Position numbers and translations under genes: made by a program. A DNA stretch of 9,946 bases from Patescibacteria group bacterium (GTDB taxonomy: Bacteria; Patescibacteriota; Saccharimonadia; CAILAD01; BJGX01). Every line of letters starts with the position of its first letter. The first letter of the stretch is position 1. Of the stretch, positions 1-7,815 are shown piece by piece. The notes under the pieces were generated by a model. It worked only from the letters and a program-made list of their open reading frames with translations, was not told where the DNA came from and ran no database searches. The DNA lies in assembly GCA_009691555.1 (NCBI GenBank), contig SICB01000019.1, positions 1-9,946 of the forward strand, read 5' to 3'.

Positions 1-7
1 TATAGCT

Positions 8-409
8 ATGAAGCCAGATGATAAAAATACTGGTTCGGTTGAATCTGTACCTGCTGCAGGTGAGTTGGCTATTAGTAAAAATCCCAACCAGCCCACCGCA
101 TCTTCACCCGAGACTCAGCCTGCCGTCGCTAGCGCTACAATGCCCACTCTTCCCGTTGTAGCACCTGCCACCACCACTACCACCACCACTACTGCTACTA
201 CCAACGATGACGATAGCACCACCAGCCCCTACGAAGCCGGACTCGCCCAGCTGCCCGCCGAGGACTCTGGTCCAATCGAGCCAGAGTGGATCCAAAAAGC
301 CGACGAGATTATCGCCAAAACTAGCTCCGACCCGTACCATCAAGACGACGCCCAACACAGCCTCAGCCGAGCTTATCTGAAAAAAAGATTTAACCTCGAG
401 ATAGAGTAG
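8..409 (+). CDS. Small disordered protein with conserved C-terminal motif, upstream of T4SS-like ATPase
   Basis: A 133-residue protein of unknown function. Residues 1-90 are low complexity (Pro, Ala, Ser, Thr), with eight consecutive Thr at 56-63 and an acidic NDDDS stretch just after. The last 40 residues look folded: EWIQKADEII (93-102), then SSDPYHQDD and AYLKKRFNLEIE at the end. I recall similar C-termini (EW..KA..I...T.DPY...L...YLKKR) in small hypothetical proteins of Patescibacteria, but this is memory, not a search. There is no signal peptide or membrane segment. ATG at 8 is the first in-frame ATG visible, but the frame stays open to the window edge, so the true start may lie outside. 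It ends 7 nt before the ATPase gene, so the two are probably co-transcribed and may act together. Confidence 0.7.
   Translation: MKPDDKNTGSVESVPAAGELAISKNPNQPTASSPETQPAVASATMPTLPVVAPATTTTTTTTATTNDDDSTTSPYEAGLAQLPAEDSGPIEPEWIQKADEIIAKTSSDPYHQDDAQHSLSRAYLKKRFNLEIE
170..202 (+). repeat. ACC/ACT trinucleotide tract encoding poly-Thr
   Basis: The codons are ACC ACC ACT ACC ACC ACC ACT ACT, one GCT, then ACT ACC. The mixture of ACC and ACT means it is an imperfect microsatellite. Slippage by whole units would change the Thr-tract length without breaking the frame. It lies in the disordered half of the first protein. Confidence 0.8.
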
Positions 410-416
410 TCCTAAA

Positions 417-2855
417 ATGACCGACGCGATGCCTCTAGTGATATTAATAGCAGTGATTGTTTTGCTGGGTTTTGCTGGCGCCGTTGCATTTTTGTTTGTC
501 CAAAAATCCCGCCACTCCAAGTCGGTCGAGCGCAGCCTCAAGCTGGTGCCGTTGCTTATTAAGATACCACCTCGCGAAACCCCCACTGAAGGTCGCGATA
601 GCCGCGAAGCAGCCAAGGAGAATATTTCTAAGGCCGAAGGAGTCTATCGTTTGCTATCGGGCATCTCCGCAAAAAAATCCCGGCTTCACGGACAGCGCTA
701 TGTGGGCTTTGAAATAGTCGCTATCGGCAAACAGATATTTTTTTATGTCGCAGTACCGTCCAGCCTTTTGGAGCCAGTTAAAAAAGCCCTATCTTCTGGC
801 TACCCCGGAGTGCAAATTGAGCAAAAAGAAGATGTTAATTTTTTCTCTAAAGAAGCAAAAATAAATGGCGTAATGGGAGGGGAATTTGAACTCAAAAAAT
901 CTAGCTACTATCCTATTCAAAACTACCAGATGAGTGAGCAAGATTCGTTGGCCGGTATGCTGTCTGGCTTATCTAACCTAAGCGAAGGCGACGGAGCGGC
1001 TATTCAGGTCTTGATACGCCCCGCCAGCTCCAAATGGGCCAAAAAATCTAGACGCCTCGCAAAACGAATTTTGGACCCCGATAAAAAACAAGGCAGCGAG
1101 AAGGTTATCGGTATGGCGGGAGAAGTCGCCAAGGCACCTTTTAAGGGCAGAAAGCCTGAAGATGATAAACCCAAGGGTGACAAACAGCCCAATATGCTAG
1201 AACAAAAAGAAATAGAGCTATTAGAAGAGAAGTCAAAATTCCCAGCTTTTGAGACGCTCATTAGGGTTGTGGCTAGCTCTGACGATATTGCGACAGCTAA
1301 CGGCATCATCGATAGTATTAAGCTCGGCTTCGCTCAGCTCACCTTGACCAATTCTAATGCGTTCGAATACAAAAAAGCTGCCGATATCCAAAAGCTCACA
1401 ACCGACTTTATATTTAGGTACTTCCCCGTCAATAAAAACAGAACAGTGCTTAATTCGGTCGAGCTTGCCACCGTTTTTCACCTGCCGAGCGAGAACCTCG
1501 AAATGACGGCGCAGGTCGAACGCAAGGGCATGAAAGAAGTCGCAGCTCCGGCCGGAATGAGCGAAGAAGGTATGATACTAGGTACCAATACCTACCAGGG
1601 TCACGAAGAAATTATTCGACTTTCAGACGAAGATCGCCGGCGTCATTTTTATGCTATTGGCCAGACCGGTACCGGAAAGTCGCTTTTTTTGCGCAACTGT
1701 ATTGTGCAAGATATGTACGCTGGCAAGGGCGTGGCCTTTATCGATCCGCACGGCGATACGGCCGAAGAGCTAATGGCGATGGTGCCTCCAGAGCGCGCCA
1801 AAGATGTTATTTATTTTAACCCCGGCGATACGGAGTTTCCGATGGGCTGGAATATTATGGAGTTCGACCCCGCCCATCCAGAGCAAAAAGACTTCTTGGT
1901 GCAAGAAGCGATATCGATGCTTTATAAAATATACGACCCGAACAAGCAGGGCTTTATGGGCCCGCGCTTTGAGGCTTGGTTTAGAAATGCCGCCCTGACA
2001 GTTATGGCTGACCCTAATGGCGGAACCTTTATTGAAGTTCCAAAAGTCTTTACCGACGACGAATACCTCAAGAAAAAATTCAAGCATGTCACCGACCCTG
2101 TGATTCAACAATTCTGGACTGGCGAAATGGCCCAGACCGACCAACATTCAAAATCAGAAATGTTGGGTTGGTTCGTATCCAAATTCGGAGCCTTCGCCAA
2201 CAACGAGATTATGCGTAATATCGTTGGTCAAAAACAATCGGCCTTTGATTTGCGCGAAATCATGGACGACGGCAAGATATTGTTTGTTAATTTGTCTAAG
2301 GGACTACTCGGCGATATCAACTCGCAGCTACTGGGCATAATGTTTATTATTAAGTTCCAAATGGCCGCCATGAGCCGCGCCGATACGCCCGAGAGTGAGC
2401 GCCGCGACTACAGCGTTTATATCGATGAGTTTCAAAACTATTCGACCGACTCCATTGCGACAATTTTGTCGGAAGCTCGCAAGTACCGCCTGAGTATGTT
2501 TATGGCCAACCAGTTCATATCGCAACTCGACGAGAAGGTCAGAGACTCGGTGTTTGGTAATGTCGGCTCGATGATTGGCTTTAGGGTTGGTCCGGACGAC
2601 GCCGAGTTTTTGGTCAAGCAATTTGCGCCGGCCTTTGATGCCCCCGACTTGGTGAGCATCCCGAACCACTACGCCGCCACCAAAATCATATCCAAGGGCG
2701 TTCCGACAGTACCGTTTTCGATGAAAGAAATAATGCCACCGCTCGGTAAGCCCAAGCCCGAGCAACTAGCAGCCATGAAGGCCTTAAGTCGTGCTCGGTA
2801 CGCCAAGCCCAAGGCCGAGGTCCAGGCTGAGATCATCAAAAACCTAGCCGGCTAA
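417..2855 (+). CDS. Membrane-anchored T4SS-like ATPase (HerA/VirD4/TraG type)
   Basis: An 812-residue ATPase probably driving DNA or protein transfer at the membrane (type IV secretion or pilus-like machinery). One N-terminal transmembrane helix lies at residues 6-28, followed by a basic segment, so the bulk is cytoplasmic. Residues about 65-340 form an N-terminal alpha/beta region interrupted by a charged Lys/Asp/Glu linker (about 221-275). The motor domain follows: Walker A GQTGTGKS (415-422), FIDPHGD (441-447), Walker B YSVYIDE (665-671), and the sensor-like SEARKYRLSMFMANQ (685-699). The FIDPHGD...DVIYFNPGD and VRDSVFGNVGS blocks are typical of a family annotated as type IV secretion DNA-binding ATPases. 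ATG 417 has only weak GAG-rich sequence upstream; ATG 429 (MPLVIL) is an alternative start that keeps the membrane helix. No relaxase or other T4SS part is visible, so conjugation, pilus and secretion roles cannot be separated. Confidence 0.88.
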   Translation: MTDAMPLVILIAVIVLLGFAGAVAFLFVQKSRHSKSVERSLKLVPLLIKIPPRETPTEGRDSREAAKENISKAEGVYRLLSGISAKKSRLHGQRYVGFEIVAIGKQIFFYVAVPSSLLEPVKKALSSGYPGVQIEQKEDVNFFSKEAKINGVMGGEFELKKSSYYPIQNYQMSEQDSLAGMLSGLSNLSEGDGAAIQVLIRPASSKWAKKSRRLAKRILDPDKKQGSEKVIGMAGEVAKAPFKGRKPEDDKPKGDKQPNMLEQKEIELLEEKSKFPAFETLIRVVASSDDIATANGIIDSIKLGFAQLTLTNSNAFEYKKAADIQKLTTDFIFRYFPVNKNRTVLNSVELATVFHLPSENLEMTAQVERKGMKEVAAPAGMSEEGMILGTNTYQGHEEIIRLSDEDRRRHFYAIGQTGTGKSLFLRNCIVQDMYAGKGVAFIDPHGDTAEELMAMVPPERAKDVIYFNPGDTEFPMGWNIMEFDPAHPEQKDFLVQEAISMLYKIYDPNKQGFMGPRFEAWFRNAALTVMADPNGGTFIEVPKVFTDDEYLKKKFKHVTDPVIQQFWTGEMAQTDQHSKSEMLGWFVSKFGAFANNEIMRNIVGQKQSAFDLREIMDDGKILFVNLSKGLLGDINSQLLGIMFIIKFQMAAMSRADTPESERRDYSVYIDEFQNYSTDSIATILSEARKYRLSMFMANQFISQLDEKVRDSVFGNVGSMIGFRVGPDDAEFLVKQFAPAFDAPDLVSIPNHYAATKIISKGVPTVPFSMKEIMPPLGKPKPEQLAAMKALSRARYAKPKAEVQAEIIKNLAG

Positions 2856-2919
2856 TTTGGTCTTAATAGTCGCTTCATAAACACCACCTTCGACGGAAGT
2901 TTTTCGACTAGCCAAATTA
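2853..2919 (+). other. Interrupted inverted repeat after the ATPase gene, possible RNA structure or terminator
   Basis: TAATTTGG (2853-2860, starting at the stop codon) pairs perfectly with CCAAATTA (2912-2919). Inside it TAGTCG (2867-2872) pairs with CGACTA (2905-2910), leaving a 6-nt bulge on the 5' side against one G on the 3' side. The loop holds a small hairpin, CTTC (2888-2891) with GAAG (2896-2899), followed by five T. There is no U-tract after the outer stem, so it is not a textbook terminator. Only the inner hairpin plus TTTTT resembles a weak one. A mRNA 3'-end stabiliser or regulatory structure is equally possible. Confidence 0.5.
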
Positions 2920-2925
2920 AATACA

Positions 2926-2954
2926 TTGCTTGTGGCTGGCCTTTCGCCTATAAT
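2926..2954 (+). promoter_or_regulatory. Predicted gyrB-gyrA promoter
   Basis: The -35 is TTGCTT (2926-2931, three matches to TTGACA) and the -10 is a perfect TATAAT (2949-2954), with a 17-nt spacer. Transcription would start near 2961, in an alternating TA run (2958-2967), giving a leader of about 62 nt. The AT-rich region downstream of the -10 would fit a supercoiling-sensitive promoter, as known for gyrase genes elsewhere; that part is inference. Confidence 0.65.
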
Positions 2955-2964
2955 ATGTATATAT

Positions 2965-2986
2965 ATAAGCCACCACAAAAGCTTAT
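2965..2986 (+). other. Hairpin in the gyrB leader
   Basis: ATAAGC (2965-2970) pairs perfectly with GCTTAT (2981-2986) around a 10-nt loop. It would sit at the extreme 5' end of the predicted gyrB transcript, where it could protect the 5' end. It lies about 37 nt before the start codon and does not cover the ribosome binding site. Confidence 0.4.
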
Positions 2987-3001
2987 CATTGCGTCACTAA
3001 C

Positions 3002-3008
3002 AGAGGGG
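3002..3008 (+). promoter_or_regulatory. Possible gyrB ribosome binding site with long spacing
   Basis: AGAGGGG is the only purine-rich Shine-Dalgarno-like string before ATG 3023. The gap of 14 nt is longer than the usual 5-9. An in-frame TAA at 3017-3019 rules out an upstream start, so the start is secure even though the spacing is poor. The same AGAGGG motif stands at a normal distance before the DUF212 gene at 8456. Confidence 0.45.
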
Positions 3009-3022
3009 ATTGTAGATAATTT

Positions 3023-5092
3023 ATGGCCGAAAAAAAGCAACAATACAACGCCGAGCAAATCCAAGTCCTAGAGGGACTAGACCCAGTTCGCAAGCGACCA
3101 GGAATGTATATTGGCGGTACTGGCAGCGAGGGCTTGCACCATTTGGTCTGGGAGATTGTCAATAACTCCATCGACGAAGCCTTGGCTGGCGAAGCTACCA
3201 AGGTCGATGTTGTATTGCAAGACGACGGCTGGGTAACTGTTACTGACGATGGGCGCGGAATACCTGTCGATAAACACAAAACCACCGGCAAGTCGGCGCT
3301 CGAAACCGTCCTGACGGTATTACACGCCGGCGGAAAGTTTGGCGGCGGCGGATACAAAGTATCTGGCGGATTACACGGAGTCGGTATTAGCGTCGTCAAT
3401 GCGCTATCGACCGACCTCAAGGCGACCGTCTGGAAAGACGGCTTTGAGTACCAGCAAAACTACAAGCTAGGCGTGCCAGTATCGGGCATCAAAAAAATCG
3501 ACAAGACCACCAAGCGCGGCACCCAGATTAGTTTTAAGGCCGATGATGACATTTTTGAAACAACCAAATTTAGCTACAAGACCATCTTAGATTATTTGCG
3601 CCACCAGGCCTACCTGACCAAGGGCGTGCGGGTCAATATCAAAGACGAGCGCACCAGCCAAAGCTATGGATTTTATTTTGAAGGTGGCATCAAGAGCTAT
3701 GTCGAGCACCTCAACAAAGGCAAAGAGTCGCTCAACGAGCCAACTTTTTATGTCGACAAAAAAGTCGATGATGTAGTGGTTGAGATTGCCATTCAATACA
3801 GCAATAGTTTTAATGAGCAGTTTAAGGCCTTTGCTAATAACATCTTTAACCCGGAGGGCGGCACCCACGTCGTCGGATTCCGGTCGGCCCTAACTCGAGC
3901 CATCAACGACTACACGCGCAAAAATGGACTCATCAAAGAAAAAGAAGAAAACCTCACTGGCGACGATGTTCGTGAAGGCCTAACCGCGATTGTTTCTGTC
4001 AAGCTCGCCGATCCGCAGTTTGAAGGTCAAACCAAAGCCAAGCTCGGCAACCCCGAAATACGCAGTATTGTCGAGAAGGTCCTAAACGAATATCTCAGTT
4101 ATTACCTAGAGGAAAATCCCAACGAAGCCAAAAAGATTATCGGCAAGGGTTTGCTTTCGGCTCGCGCCCGACTCGCAGCCCGTGCGGCTCGTGATAGCGT
4201 AATTCGCAAGGGTGCTCTCGAGGGTATGACCTTGCCCGGAAAGCTCGCCGATTGTAGCAGCAAAGATGCCGAAAAAAGCGAAGTGTATTTGGTAGAGGGC
4301 GACTCGGCCGGCGGTTCGGCCAAGCAAGGCCGCGACCGCGAGTTTCAGGCCATCTTGCCGCTAAGGGGCAAAATCCTCAATGTCGAGCGTGCCCGGCTCG
4401 ATAAAATGCTCGCCAATAACGAAGTCAAAAACCTAATCATCGCGATGGGCACCGGCATCGGTGAGACCTTCGATATTTCTAGGTTGCGTTATCACCGTAT
4501 TATTATTATGACCGACGCCGATGTCGATGGCGCCCACATCCGTACGCTACTTCTGACGCTATTTTATCGTCACTTTAGCGAGCTGGTCTTGGCTGGCAAG
4601 ATATACATCGCTCAGCCACCGCTTTACAAAATTAGCGCTGGCAAAAGTAGCCAGTATGCTTACTCAGACGCTCAGCGCGATAGCATAATAAAAACAATCC
4701 AGGCCAAAAAAGCCGAATCCAAAAAAGCCAAATCCAACGACCAAAAAATTGCCGAAGATAAAATTAGCGCCGATGTCCAGACCGCCAAGGACCTAGCCGA
4801 GCTGGCAGGCGATGTTCAGGCCGAGGCCGAAACTGGCGGCGGCGGAGGTGGCGGCGATAACCAAAAAATTTCCGGAATTGGTATCCAGCGCTATAAAGGT
4901 CTGGGCGAAATGAACCCCGAGCAGCTCTGGGAAACCACCATGGATCCGACCAACCGAGTGCTTTTAAAGGTCACAGTCGATGATGCCGAAAAAGCCGATG
5001 CTATATTCAATAAGCTGATGGGCGAAGAAGTCAGCTTGCGCAAAAACTTTATTCAAACCCACGCCAGTAGCGTAGAGAACTTGGACGTATAA
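3023..5092 (+). CDS. gyrB: DNA gyrase subunit B
   Basis: A 689-residue ATPase subunit of gyrase (GyrA2GyrB2), which introduces negative supercoils using ATP. The GHKL ATP site is intact: NNSIDEALAG (47-56), TDDGRGIP (74-81), GGLHGVG (115-121), and QTKAKLGN (336-343) carrying the ATP-contacting Lys. The TOPRIM domain has EGDSAGGSAKQGRDR (425-439), PLRGKILN (446-453) and the metal-binding DADVDGAH (498-505). The C-terminal QRYKGLGEMNPEQLWETTMDP (622-642) contacts GyrA and DNA. Between TOPRIM and that block sits a low-complexity Lys/Ala/Gln/Asp-rich insert with a run of seven Gly (about 557-618), where many GyrB proteins have only a short linker. The residue matching E. coli coumarin-contact Arg136 is Lys138. 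It is read from its own promoter and precedes gyrA by one base. ParE is the alternative, but pairing with a GyrA-box protein favours gyrase. Confidence 0.97.
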   Translation: MAEKKQQYNAEQIQVLEGLDPVRKRPGMYIGGTGSEGLHHLVWEIVNNSIDEALAGEATKVDVVLQDDGWVTVTDDGRGIPVDKHKTTGKSALETVLTVLHAGGKFGGGGYKVSGGLHGVGISVVNALSTDLKATVWKDGFEYQQNYKLGVPVSGIKKIDKTTKRGTQISFKADDDIFETTKFSYKTILDYLRHQAYLTKGVRVNIKDERTSQSYGFYFEGGIKSYVEHLNKGKESLNEPTFYVDKKVDDVVVEIAIQYSNSFNEQFKAFANNIFNPEGGTHVVGFRSALTRAINDYTRKNGLIKEKEENLTGDDVREGLTAIVSVKLADPQFEGQTKAKLGNPEIRSIVEKVLNEYLSYYLEENPNEAKKIIGKGLLSARARLAARAARDSVIRKGALEGMTLPGKLADCSSKDAEKSEVYLVEGDSAGGSAKQGRDREFQAILPLRGKILNVERARLDKMLANNEVKNLIIAMGTGIGETFDISRLRYHRIIIMTDADVDGAHIRTLLLTLFYRHFSELVLAGKIYIAQPPLYKISAGKSSQYAYSDAQRDSIIKTIQAKKAESKKAKSNDQKIAEDKISADVQTAKDLAELAGDVQAEAETGGGGGGGDNQKISGIGIQRYKGLGEMNPEQLWETTMDPTNRVLLKVTVDDAEKADAIFNKLMGEEVSLRKNFIQTHASSVENLDV

Positions 5093-5093
5093 A

Positions 5094-7748
5094 ATGGACA
5101 AACAAATCCCAAACCCAGAAGAAATACCAACCACACCACCAGAGAACCAAATGGACTCACTGAGCGCACCTGTCGGTGGCACCAACGCTAGTGGCAAAGG
5201 TCAGGCCGTCAAGACCGAGTTTGGTCTGATAGCACCTCAGACCATCGAGGGCGAAATGGAAAAAAGCTACCTCGACTACGCGATGAGCGTAATTGTATCT
5301 AGGGCGCTTCCAGATGTCCGCGACGGACTCAAGCCGGTTCATCGCCGAATACTTTTTGCTATGAACAACCTCGGTCTTAGGCACAATGTAAAGTTCCGCA
5401 AATCCGCCACCATCGTCGGTGAAGTTTTGGGTAAGTACCACCCGCACGGCGACGTTGCGGTTTATGAGTCGATGGTTCGCATGGCTCAAGATTGGGTAAT
5501 GCGCTACCGCATGGTCGATGGCCAGGGTAACTTCGGAAGCATGGACGGCGACGGCGCAGCGGCTCATCGATACACCGAAGCTCGCATGACCAAGTATGCC
5601 GAAGAAATGCTTTTAGATATCGAAAAAGACACCGTCGATTTTATGCCCAACTACGACGGCTCGCAGTTTGAGCCCAAGGTATTGCCAGCCAAAGTGCCAA
5701 ACTTGCTACTCAATGGAGTGCAGGGAATCGCTGTCGGAATGGCCACCAATATTCCTACCCACAACCTGACTGAAGTTGTCGATGCCGTACTATATCTGAT
5801 AGACAACCCCGAAGCTGGCGTCGCCGACCTAATTAAGATTATAAAGGGCCCAGACTTCCCAACCGGCGGTGTGATATTCGATGACGGCTCGATTGCCCAA
5901 GCTTACGGCACCGGCCGTGGCTCGATTACGATGCGCGCCGTAGCCGAGATCACCGAAGACCAAAAAGGCAAAGAGCGCATTATTATTACCGAAGTCCCCT
6001 ACCAGACAAACAAAGCTAGTTTGGTAGAAAAAATCGCCGAGCTAGTTGGTGCCAAAAAGATAGTCGGCATATCTGATCTCCGTGACGAATCTGGCAAAGA
6101 AGGTGTGCGAGTTGTGATTGAGCTCAAAAAAGACGCTTATTCGGGCAAGATACTGAACCAACTCTACAAGATGACCCCCATGCAAACAGCTTTCCATGTC
6201 AATATGCTGGCTCTAGTTGAGGGTATTCAGCCCAGAGTTTTGAACCTCGAAATGGTGCTGCGCTATTACCTCGAGCACCGTCAGGTCGTGGTGCGCAGAC
6301 GAACCGAGTTTGAGCTTCGCAAGGCCGAAGAGCGGGCCCACATCTTGGAAGGTCTTAAGATAGCACTCGATGAAATCGACAAAGTCATTAGCACTATTCG
6401 TGCCAGCGCCAACCAAGAAGAGGCCCGAGCAAACCTCATGACCCAATTTAAGCTAACCGAAATCCAGGCCAACGCAATCTTGGCAATGCAGCTGCGGGTC
6501 TTGGCCGGGCTCGAGCGCAAGCGTATCGAAGATGAGTACCTCGAGCTCCAGAAGCTCATCAAAAAGCTCAAAGAAATCCTTAGCAGCGCGGCCAACATCC
6601 TGAAGGTCATCCGAACCGAACTCGAAGAAGTAAAAGAGACTTATGGTGACAAGCGCAAAACCCAGATTGTCAAAAAAGCGATTGGCAACTTTAGCGAAGA
6701 AGACCTGATACCGGACGAGGAAGTGGTTATCACACTCACTAAAGGCAATTATATTAAGCGAATCATTGCTACCGAATACCGTTCGCAGGGGCGGGGCGGC
6801 AAGGGCAAAATGGGAATGCGCACCAAAGAAGAAGACGTCGTGGAGCATGTTGTACAAGCCCGAACGCACGATACAGTACTGTTTTTCACGACGCTCGGCA
6901 GAGTGTTTAAGCTCAAGGTTTATGAAATACCACCAGCCAGTCGCATTGCCAAGGGCCAGTCCGTAATGAATGTCCTAAGCCTCAGCCCCGAAGAAAGCAT
7001 TACCTCACTTGTCGCTATCCAAAAAGACGACCCCGCCAAGTATCTCTTTATGACCACCAATAACGGCACCGTCAAAAAGACTTCCCTCTCGGACTTTACA
7101 AATATTCGACAGAGTGGAATAGTAGCCATCAAGCTCGATGGTGGCGACAAGCTCAGCTGGGTCAAAAAGACCACTGGCGAGGACAATATTATAATATCAA
7201 CATCCAATGCCCAGGCCATCCGCTTTAACGAAAAAGACGCCCGCCCAATGGGGCGAGCTACCAGGGGCGTTAGGGGCATCAGATTGCGCAAAGACGATGT
7301 CGTGGTTGGGATGGACGTAATTAGTGGCGAAGACAAGCTGATGCTAGTGATTATGGAAAACGGCTACGGAAAAATAACCAAGAGCAACCAATTTTCGTCG
7401 CACAACCGTGGCGGAGTTGGCATTAAAGCTGGCGTCGCAACAGCCAAGACCGGCAAGGCTGTCGATGTCCGAATAATCGACGGCCGCGAAGACGACGTAC
7501 TTATTATATCCAAGCGCGGACAAGTGATACGCCTCAAACTTAGCGCGATTCCGGTAATTGGCCGATCTACCCAAGGTGTTCGAATTATGCGCATGGCCGA
7601 AGGCGACCAGATAGCATCTATTGCGCTTCTGCCAAAAGAGCTGGAATCCGATATACCAATCGAAGCTCCAATTGCTCCAGCAACTGACAGCAATAAAAAA
7701 CCACAGCCATCCGAGGATCCAAAAGACTCTAAAAAGACAGCCAAGTAG
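5094..7748 (+). CDS. gyrA: DNA gyrase subunit A
   Basis: An 884-residue DNA breakage-reunion subunit of gyrase. After a Pro/Asn-rich N-terminal extension of about 40 residues come the conserved SYLDYAMSVIVSRALPDVRDGLKPVHRR block (from 58) and the catalytic Tyr160 in AAAHRYTEARM. The quinolone-determining helix reads HPHGDVAVYESMVRMAQ (116-132), with Val121 and Glu125 where E. coli has Ser83 and Asp87. Residues about 400-515 form the coiled-coil and dimer gate. The C-terminal beta-pinwheel starts near 535 and includes a GyrA-box QGRGGKG (565-571), differing from the consensus QRRGGKG at the second residue. This supports gyrase rather than topoisomerase IV. A charged Pro/Lys/Ser tail ends the protein (about 848-884). 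ATG 5094 follows the gyrB stop by one base, implying translational coupling; Met20 (5151) is an alternative start. Confidence 0.96.
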   Translation: MDKQIPNPEEIPTTPPENQMDSLSAPVGGTNASGKGQAVKTEFGLIAPQTIEGEMEKSYLDYAMSVIVSRALPDVRDGLKPVHRRILFAMNNLGLRHNVKFRKSATIVGEVLGKYHPHGDVAVYESMVRMAQDWVMRYRMVDGQGNFGSMDGDGAAAHRYTEARMTKYAEEMLLDIEKDTVDFMPNYDGSQFEPKVLPAKVPNLLLNGVQGIAVGMATNIPTHNLTEVVDAVLYLIDNPEAGVADLIKIIKGPDFPTGGVIFDDGSIAQAYGTGRGSITMRAVAEITEDQKGKERIIITEVPYQTNKASLVEKIAELVGAKKIVGISDLRDESGKEGVRVVIELKKDAYSGKILNQLYKMTPMQTAFHVNMLALVEGIQPRVLNLEMVLRYYLEHRQVVVRRRTEFELRKAEERAHILEGLKIALDEIDKVISTIRASANQEEARANLMTQFKLTEIQANAILAMQLRVLAGLERKRIEDEYLELQKLIKKLKEILSSAANILKVIRTELEEVKETYGDKRKTQIVKKAIGNFSEEDLIPDEEVVITLTKGNYIKRIIATEYRSQGRGGKGKMGMRTKEEDVVEHVVQARTHDTVLFFTTLGRVFKLKVYEIPPASRIAKGQSVMNVLSLSPEESITSLVAIQKDDPAKYLFMTTNNGTVKKTSLSDFTNIRQSGIVAIKLDGGDKLSWVKKTTGEDNIIISTSNAQAIRFNEKDARPMGRATRGVRGIRLRKDDVVVGMDVISGEDKLMLVIMENGYGKITKSNQFSSHNRGGVGIKAGVATAKTGKAVDVRIIDGREDDVLIISKRGQVIRLKLSAIPVIGRSTQGVRIMRMAEGDQIASIALLPKELESDIPIEAPIAPATDSNKKPQPSEDPKDSKKTAK

Positions 7749-7759
7749 CTTTTTTTTGG
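7720..7759 (+). terminator. Weak A/T-rich terminator candidate after gyrA
   Basis: Eight T follow the gyrA stop codon almost directly (7750-7757). A-rich strings at the end of the gene could pair with the T-run and following GG (CCAAAA with TTTTGG, AAAAG with CTTTT), but the stem has little GC and uses the T-tract itself. A true terminator is uncertain, and readthrough into the next gene is possible. Confidence 0.25.
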
Positions 7760-7763
7760 AACT

Positions 7764-7792
7764 TTGTAAGCACAGCCGAATTATAGTATTAT
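7764..7792 (+). promoter_or_regulatory. Predicted promoter of the methyltransferase-like gene
   Basis: The -35 is TTGTAA (7764-7769, four matches) and the -10 is TATTAT (7787-7792, five matches), with a 17-nt spacer. Transcription would start near 7799, leaving a very short leader holding AAAGG (7804-7808), seven bases before ATG 7816. Confidence 0.55.
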
Positions 7793-7815
7793 GAAGCTAA
7801 CAGAAAGGTAAAAGT

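Noticed and set aside
104..616. 170-residue open frame on the minus strand
   Set aside because: It is antisense to the first two genes, and its Gly/Ser-rich part is the reverse of the Thr-codon tract. No ribosome site or family resemblance; a shadow.
2328..2765. 145-residue minus-strand open frame opposite the ATPase motor domain
   Set aside because: Antisense to the Walker B region with its conserved protein motifs; composition explained by the plus-strand coding.
2845..2854. TAGCCGGCTA palindrome at the end of the ATPase gene as an operator
   Set aside because: It is a single 10-bp palindrome within the last codons, easily due to chance, with no second copy near the gyrB promoter.
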